From CALINB01 sp938045325 (GTDB lineage Bacteria; Pseudomonadota; Alphaproteobacteria; Rhodospirillales; CALINB01): 64,000 bases of DNA. Numbering within the stretch: the first letter of the stretch is position 1; each line of letters starts with the position of its first letter. The stretch is taken from assembly GCA_038114465.1 (NCBI GenBank), contig JAYNQW010000002.1, positions 1-64,000 of the forward strand, in the 5' to 3' direction. The notes below the pieces were generated by a model. That model ran no database searches and had not been told where the DNA came from. It worked only from the letters and a program-made list of their open reading frames with translations. A program made the translations under genes and the position numbers. Positions 59,912 to 64,000 of this stretch are shown piece after piece.

Positions 59912-60535
59912 ATGCTGAAATCTCTTACTAAGATTGTTGGATTGTTTATCCTGATCGTGAACTTGATGCCGATTAACGTTAATGCCGGCGATAAAGGTAC
60001 GGCGATCTTTGCCGGTGGTTGTTTTTGGTGCGTGGAGTCGGACTTCGATAAGGTGCCGGGTGTGCTGGAAACGATTTCGGGCTATACCGGCGGCCATAAA
60101 GATAATCCCACATACAAGAACGTGACCGCCGGCGGCACGGGTCATTATGAAGCGGTTAAAATTGTTTATGACCCTGAAAAAGTCAGTTACGAAAAATTAC
60201 TTCATATTTACTGGCGCAGTGTCGATCCGACCAATGACGGCGGCCAATTTTGCGACCGTGGCCAGAGTTATAAAACGGCAATTTTTGCAAAAAACGATGA
60301 GCAACTTAAGCTAGCCAAAACGTCAAAAGAAATGATTAAGGAAGCAAAGCTTCTTAAGCTCCCCATTGTCACGCCGATACTGAAGGCGGGAAAATTTTAT
60401 CCGGCCGAGACGTATCATCAAAACTTCTACAAAAAGAGCCCCGCCCGTTACAATTTTTACCGGTACCGTTGTGGTCGCAACGCCCATGTCAAAACTATTT
60501 GGGGCAAGGAAGCCTATAGCGGGATTAAAAAGTAA
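59912..60535 (+). CDS. msrA: Exported peptide-methionine (S)-S-oxide reductase MsrA
   Basis: MsrA repairs oxidised methionine. The 207-residue protein has a signal peptide (about 1-25), so this copy acts in the periplasm, and the catalytic motif GGCFWC with Cys37. Following blocks are SGYTGGHKDNPTYKNVTAGGTGHYEAV and WRSVDPTNDGGQFCDRGQSYKTAIF, and a C-terminal YHQNFY. It is convergent with mscS with an 8-base gap. The reductant for a periplasmic MsrA must come from elsewhere. Confidence 0.94.
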   Translation: MLKSLTKIVGLFILIVNLMPINVNAGDKGTAIFAGGCFWCVESDFDKVPGVLETISGYTGGHKDNPTYKNVTAGGTGHYEAVKIVYDPEKVSYEKLLHIYWRSVDPTNDGGQFCDRGQSYKTAIFAKNDEQLKLAKTSKEMIKEAKLLKLPIVTPILKAGKFYPAETYHQNFYKKSPARYNFYRYRCGRNAHVKTIWGKEAYSGIKK

Positions 60536-60543
60536 GACGGCCT

Positions 60544-61401
60544 CTATTCTTCCTTGATGATATGCACATCCCGTTGCGGGAAGGGGATGCTGATTCCAGC
60601 TTTATCTAGGTCAAGTTTCGCGGCTTTTCGTAAAGCAAATAATGCGGGCCAATAATCACTCGTATTCACCCAACAGCGCATATTAAGATTAACGGAACTG
60701 TCTCCCAAGCTATCGACGAATACTTCCGGTCCCGGATTCTCGGACACTAAATTTTCAGCTTTCATAGTCTCAAGTAAAACATCTTGACCTTTGCCGATAT
60801 CATCTTCGTAGGCGATGCCGACGACTATATCGATGCGTCGCGTCATATTACGCGAAAAGTTCGTGATTGCTTTGCTGGTTATTTGTGAGTTTGGTACCGC
60901 GCGGAAAATACCGTCAGGCGTTTTTAAGTGCGTAAGAAAGAGGCCGATCTGTTCAACTGTTCCATTGGTGCCTTCGGCATCGATGTAATCGCCGACATTA
61001 AAGGGCCGTAACGCCAACAATAAAATGCCTGAGGCGATATTGGAGAGGGCCCCTTGCAGTGCCAGGCCAATGGCGAGGCCGGCTGCACCCAAGACAGCGA
61101 TAATGCTGGCTGTCTGCACGCCGAATTGCGCTAAGACGGCGACAACAACAAAAATCAGAATGACGTACTTAACGAGAGAGGCAATAACAGGCTCAAGGGT
61201 TTTGTCGATCTTGTTTGTTTTTTCGCAAGCCTTGCGGGTTTGCCGGTATCCCCAGCTGGCAATGGTCCAGCCGACAATCAGTAGAATTATGGCTCCGAGC
61301 AAATCGAGACCATAAGTAATTGAAAGTTCGATGATTTTATCGACCAGTTCAGCGGCACTGTCGTTTAGCTCAGCCGCTTTTGTTTTAATATCGGTATTCA
61401 A
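60544..61401 (-). CDS. MscS-type small-conductance mechanosensitive channel
   Basis: The 285-residue protein has three N-terminal membrane helices (about 28-50, 68-92, 96-125); the third is Ala/Gly-rich (AVLGAAGLAIGLALQGALSNIASG), the pore-lining type that packs tightly in MscS. The beta domain (RPFNVGDYIDA) and C-terminal alpha/beta domain (ISIPFPQRDVHI) follow. The C-terminal consensus PFPQRD is intact. It releases solutes on osmotic downshock. Convergent with msrA. Confidence 0.95.
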   Translation of the reverse strand: MNTDIKTKAAELNDSAAELVDKIIELSITYGLDLLGAIILLIVGWTIASWGYRQTRKACEKTNKIDKTLEPVIASLVKYVILIFVVVAVLAQFGVQTASIIAVLGAAGLAIGLALQGALSNIASGILLLALRPFNVGDYIDAEGTNGTVEQIGLFLTHLKTPDGIFRAVPNSQITSKAITNFSRNMTRRIDIVVGIAYEDDIGKGQDVLLETMKAENLVSENPGPEVFVDSLGDSSVNLNMRCWVNTSDYWPALFALRKAAKLDLDKAGISIPFPQRDVHIIKEE

Positions 61402-61498
61402 TGTCGTTGTCTTTTTTTAAGAAATTTCGATAGCATTCTCTGATATGACTCATTTTCGTTACTATAAATGAGGCGATTAATTTCGAAAAGCAGGGATG

Positions 61499-63502
61499 TT
61501 AGCGGGATAAATCCTTCTCAAGTTCAGCCTCAATCGGCGTTTTCGCGAGGCGGTACCGGTAAACCTGAAGGTTTTCCATTACCCGCTGCACATAATTCCT
61601 CGTTTCCGTGAACGGAATCATCTCAACCCAGTCGATGACATCGACATCTTTGTCCCGGGGGTCGCCGTTTTGGGTAATCCACTGGTTAGCCCGGTGAGGG
61701 CCGGCGTTGTATGCACAAAGTGCGAGGACGTAGGAACCATTATACCGTTCCAAAAGGCCCAGCAAATATGATTGGCCCAGTTTCAAATTGTAATTCGGAT
61801 CCGACGTTAACCGGTTTTTGGAATAGGAAACTCGAAGTTGTTTTGCAACATTCAATGCTGTCGCCGGCATCAGCTGCATTAATCCACGCGCACCGGCATG
61901 ACTTTTTGCCGTCGGGTTAAATGCACTTTCCTGGCGGATAACGGAAAGCACCAAGGGAACTTCCAGCGACCAGTTTGAACCGTTACGGATGGGCGGCAAA
62001 GGATTAAGTGCCGGATAGCCGGAATCAAGCAACACACGACCGTCTTTACGGAGTGAATCCTTGGCGACACGAATGGCGATATCGGGGCGTTCATATATGC
62101 GGGCCAGTGCGGCCGTCATGGCACGCCATTTCGGTGAATCGGTTGAGCGATACAGCGCCATGATAAACGGTTTCACATGAATGCGTCGGCCAAGCTGAAT
62201 TAAGATCCGAACCGCCCGTACCATGTCGTTTTTGGCGTATTTGTGAATGGTATCTTTACTGACTTTCGGTTCCGCCGGTATCGCGAGCTTTCGTTCGTTT
62301 TCCGGTAATTTTTCAATCGCAAGCTGACCGTAATACCGGGTTGGGTACTTTGCCGCTTTGCGATACCAGGAAAGGGCTTCTTGGTGGTTGCCTTGGGCGT
62401 CGTGCGATCGTCCCGCCCAATAGGCAGCCCGGGACCGGCTGATCGGATATTTCACGCGGGCATGCATTTGGGTGAAGTGTTCAATCGCGGCCTTGTAGTC
62501 TTTCATAAACCGCAAGGAAATCCATCCGGCAAGCCAGGCCGCTTCGGCATATTTTCTGCCTTTTTTAAATTCACCACCATTTGCAACGCGATAAGCTTGT
62601 GAAATGAAACCTTTACGAAGGGAGCCTCGCGCTAAAACAGCTCGCTCGGCCCACCATTTTTCAGGATAGGGTATCGCTTTGGGAAATCTTTCTGAGGCTG
62701 CCTCTAAGAGCTGTACCGCCGATTGATATTTTCGTTTTTTTCGCCGCCAACGAAGTCGTTCATAAACAAGTCCGAGGTTATCTTTCAAATGCTCGGGCAC
62801 ACGCTCAATGGCCTTATCGACATTGCCCCGGCGGAACCGTAATTGCAGCCGTGCAAACCCTAATGCACGGTGATCTTTATTGACTCGCCACAACATGCGC
62901 CGGGCCGGCCAATAGCGTCCTTTCCATAACAACCGGTCGAGCCGCTTTACATTGGCATTAGGGCCTAAAATGTTCCGGAATTTTTTATAAAATTGCCTCT
63001 CTTGCTTTTTACCGCCAAAATTTCCGTTGAGCCAAATGTAACGCAGCATCTCGTGGGCTTTGTCTTTATGGCCTTGCGCCAACATGGCCATGGCCAATTG
63101 AACTTGTCCGTGGGTGCTTACGGGCGGATACTTTTTAAACCATTGGATAACTTTACGGGATGGAAGACGGCTGTTCATGGCCTCTTCGGCACGCCGACGC
63201 AGCAGTTTTTGCCGTGGCCAACTCGGATGATCAGTGATAAAGCGGGCGATTTCATGGAATGATAAATACGTGTTCGGCCGCACGATATTCCGCCATCGGA
63301 TGATTTTGATCGGGATCGGATTTTTCGTGTATTGGGCTAATCGCTCAGCGCGTTTCCATTGATGAGCATCGAGAGCCTGAAAGGCTCCCTTGGCAATTTT
63401 AGCATCACGGGGAGACAATTCCGCCGCTATGGACGGCACTGAAGATAAATGCAGGGCGCCTGCGGCCGTCAACACGGTTAATACGGTCAGTCGTCGTATC
63501 AT
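61499..63502 (-). CDS. Soluble lytic murein transglycosylase (Slt70-like)
   Basis: ATG 63502 begins the signal peptide (MIRRLTVLTVLTAAGALHL, cleavage near SIAAE); an open frame runs 50 codons further upstream but lacks a signal peptide. The 667-residue product has an Slt70-like superhelical U domain (about 30-470) with TPR-like repeats (SYWAGRSHDAQGNHQEALSWY-like) and a C-terminal lysozyme-like SLT domain: VIRQESAFNPTAKSHAGARGLMQLMPATA, with the catalytic Glu, and LCAYNAGPHR. It cleaves peptidoglycan glycan strands with anhydro-MurNAc release. Divergent from dapA. Confidence 0.93.
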   Translation of the reverse strand: MIRRLTVLTVLTAAGALHLSSVPSIAAELSPRDAKIAKGAFQALDAHQWKRAERLAQYTKNPIPIKIIRWRNIVRPNTYLSFHEIARFITDHPSWPRQKLLRRRAEEAMNSRLPSRKVIQWFKKYPPVSTHGQVQLAMAMLAQGHKDKAHEMLRYIWLNGNFGGKKQERQFYKKFRNILGPNANVKRLDRLLWKGRYWPARRMLWRVNKDHRALGFARLQLRFRRGNVDKAIERVPEHLKDNLGLVYERLRWRRKKRKYQSAVQLLEAASERFPKAIPYPEKWWAERAVLARGSLRKGFISQAYRVANGGEFKKGRKYAEAAWLAGWISLRFMKDYKAAIEHFTQMHARVKYPISRSRAAYWAGRSHDAQGNHQEALSWYRKAAKYPTRYYGQLAIEKLPENERKLAIPAEPKVSKDTIHKYAKNDMVRAVRILIQLGRRIHVKPFIMALYRSTDSPKWRAMTAALARIYERPDIAIRVAKDSLRKDGRVLLDSGYPALNPLPPIRNGSNWSLEVPLVLSVIRQESAFNPTAKSHAGARGLMQLMPATALNVAKQLRVSYSKNRLTSDPNYNLKLGQSYLLGLLERYNGSYVLALCAYNAGPHRANQWITQNGDPRDKDVDVIDWVEMIPFTETRNYVQRVMENLQVYRYRLAKTPIEAELEKDLSR

Positions 63503-63713
63503 CGAATACCCTGCTATTGATGCCGCCGCCTTGATTTTCCGCATAATTCCCGGTGCGGAACCGGGCCTGCGCCCGAGACTGTAAGCGGGCTTGCCCGTAA
63601 CCTCAAGTTTACAACGCGGACCATAACCGGTTTGTGTTCGGTCCTGGCGCACCGTGCTTGCCGTTGCGGTATGGTTAGGAGTATGTTCGGGCCAGAAAAC
63701 CAGAGGAAAATCA
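63503..63713. other. slt-dapA divergent spacer
   Basis: 211 bases between divergent genes, with a small GC-rich hairpin-like GCGGGCTTGCCCG near 63585. I see no confident promoter. Confidence 0.35.
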
Positions 63714-64000
63714 ATGTTTCAAGGCTCTATTACCGCACTGATTACACCGTTCAAAAACGGTCAAGTCGATGAAAAAACCTATCAGTCATTCATTGAATGG
63801 CAGATAGAAGAGGGAACAAATGCGCTCGTACCCTGTGGCACGACGGGAGAATCGCCGACACTGACACATGACGAGCACATGAAAGTGACGGAGATCTGCA
63901 TTGGCGTGGCAAAAGGCAAAGTGCCGGTCATTGCCGGCACGGGATCGAATTCGACGGAAGAAGCGATCATGTTGACGGAACATGCCAGAAAAGCAGGGGC
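63714..64000 (+). CDS. dapA: 4-hydroxy-tetrahydrodipicolinate synthase (N-terminal part)
   Basis: DapA starts the lysine/diaminopimelate branch by condensing pyruvate with aspartate semialdehyde. ATG 63714 begins MFQGSITALITPFKNGQVDEKT; PCGTTGESPTLTHDEH is the pyruvate-binding motif and VPVIAGTGSNSTEEAI the next block. The frame is open to the window end (95 codons), so the catalytic Lys and the C-terminal half lie outside. Divergent from slt. Confidence 0.94.
   Translation, partial: MFQGSITALITPFKNGQVDEKTYQSFIEWQIEEGTNALVPCGTTGESPTLTHDEHMKVTEICIGVAKGKVPVIAGTGSNSTEEAIMLTEHARKAG

Noticed and set aside
1..64000. CRISPR arrays, insertion sequences, phage or toxin-antitoxin modules
   Set aside because: No repeated spacer-type arrays, transposases, integrases or paired toxin-antitoxin genes are visible; the RatA-like match at 53456 is better read as COQ10 type.

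Overview
The window looks like chromosomal DNA of a Gram-negative alphaproteobacterium, most likely Rhodospirillales-like. The evidence is gene order and gene choice: bamA-ompH-lpxD-fabZ-lpxA-lpxI-lpxB beside gltA-gltX; trpGDC-moaC-moeA-lexA; ppiD-trpE; tpiA-secG-pyrG-kdsA-eno-ftsB; pdhABC-lpd-lipA-coq10/cinA/pgpA. LpxI instead of LpxH, a lipoyl domain on E1-beta, and a LexA box of the GTTC-N7-GTTC type also fit. Two runs of ten Ns (in lpxD and pyrG) show that this is a draft scaffold. I see no rRNA, tRNA, CRISPR array, transposase or integrase.

Layout. 1-5373 (+): outer-membrane assembly and lipid A synthesis, ending in a bidirectional hairpin terminator. 5431-8330 (-): citrate synthase with an unusual Lys-rich N-terminal tail, and glutamyl-tRNA synthetase. 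8447-10559 (+): comEC, frameshifted by a 16-bp tandem duplication. 10619-15996: a compact sugar-nucleotide/glycosyltransferase group (ADP-glucose pyrophosphorylase, a GalT/HIT-type phosphorylase-like protein, a P-loop kinase, a sucrose-phosphate-synthase-like glycosyltransferase) plus a lipoprotein hydrolase. 16001-21841 (-): lexA (with its own LexA-box promoter), moeA, moaC, a methyltransferase, trpC, trpD, trpG. 22033-28123 (+): copper ATPase and CueR-type regulator behind a 19-bp-spacer MerR promoter, a periplasmic YibQ-type deacetylase-like protein, a two-subunit aconitase X and a DUF1491 protein; this block sits between trpG and trpE. 28120-31539 (-): trpE, ppiD. 31815-37463 (+): tpiA, secG, pyrG, kdsA, eno, ftsB.

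37530-46921 is the main accessory region, placed between ftsB and pdhA. It holds a ThDP-dependent enzyme, two tandem thiol-dioxygenase-like cupins, two MmgE/PrpD family proteins on opposite strands, a small membrane protein, a cytoplasmic beta-propeller glycosidase-like protein, a homocitrate-synthase-like aldolase and a ComA (phosphosulfolactate synthase)-like protein with an altered active-site signature. No described pathway that I know has this gene set. It is the best candidate here for an undescribed metabolic system, probably handling a carboxylic or sulfur-containing organic acid.

47239-53887 (+): the pyruvate dehydrogenase complex, lipoyl synthase and a COQ10/RatA-type protein. 53892-54894 (-): cinA C-terminal type and pgpA. 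55276-57085 (+): an M23 peptidase overlapping a bactofilin. 57082-63502: threonine/serine dehydratase-like enzyme, tricarballylate-dehydrogenase-like flavoprotein, exported MsrA, MscS channel and soluble lytic transglycosylase. The window ends inside dapA. Core genes thus supply envelope building, tryptophan, lower glycolysis and acetyl-CoA, while three accessory blocks (sugar, copper/AcnX, ThDP-PrpD-ComA) interrupt the conserved order.
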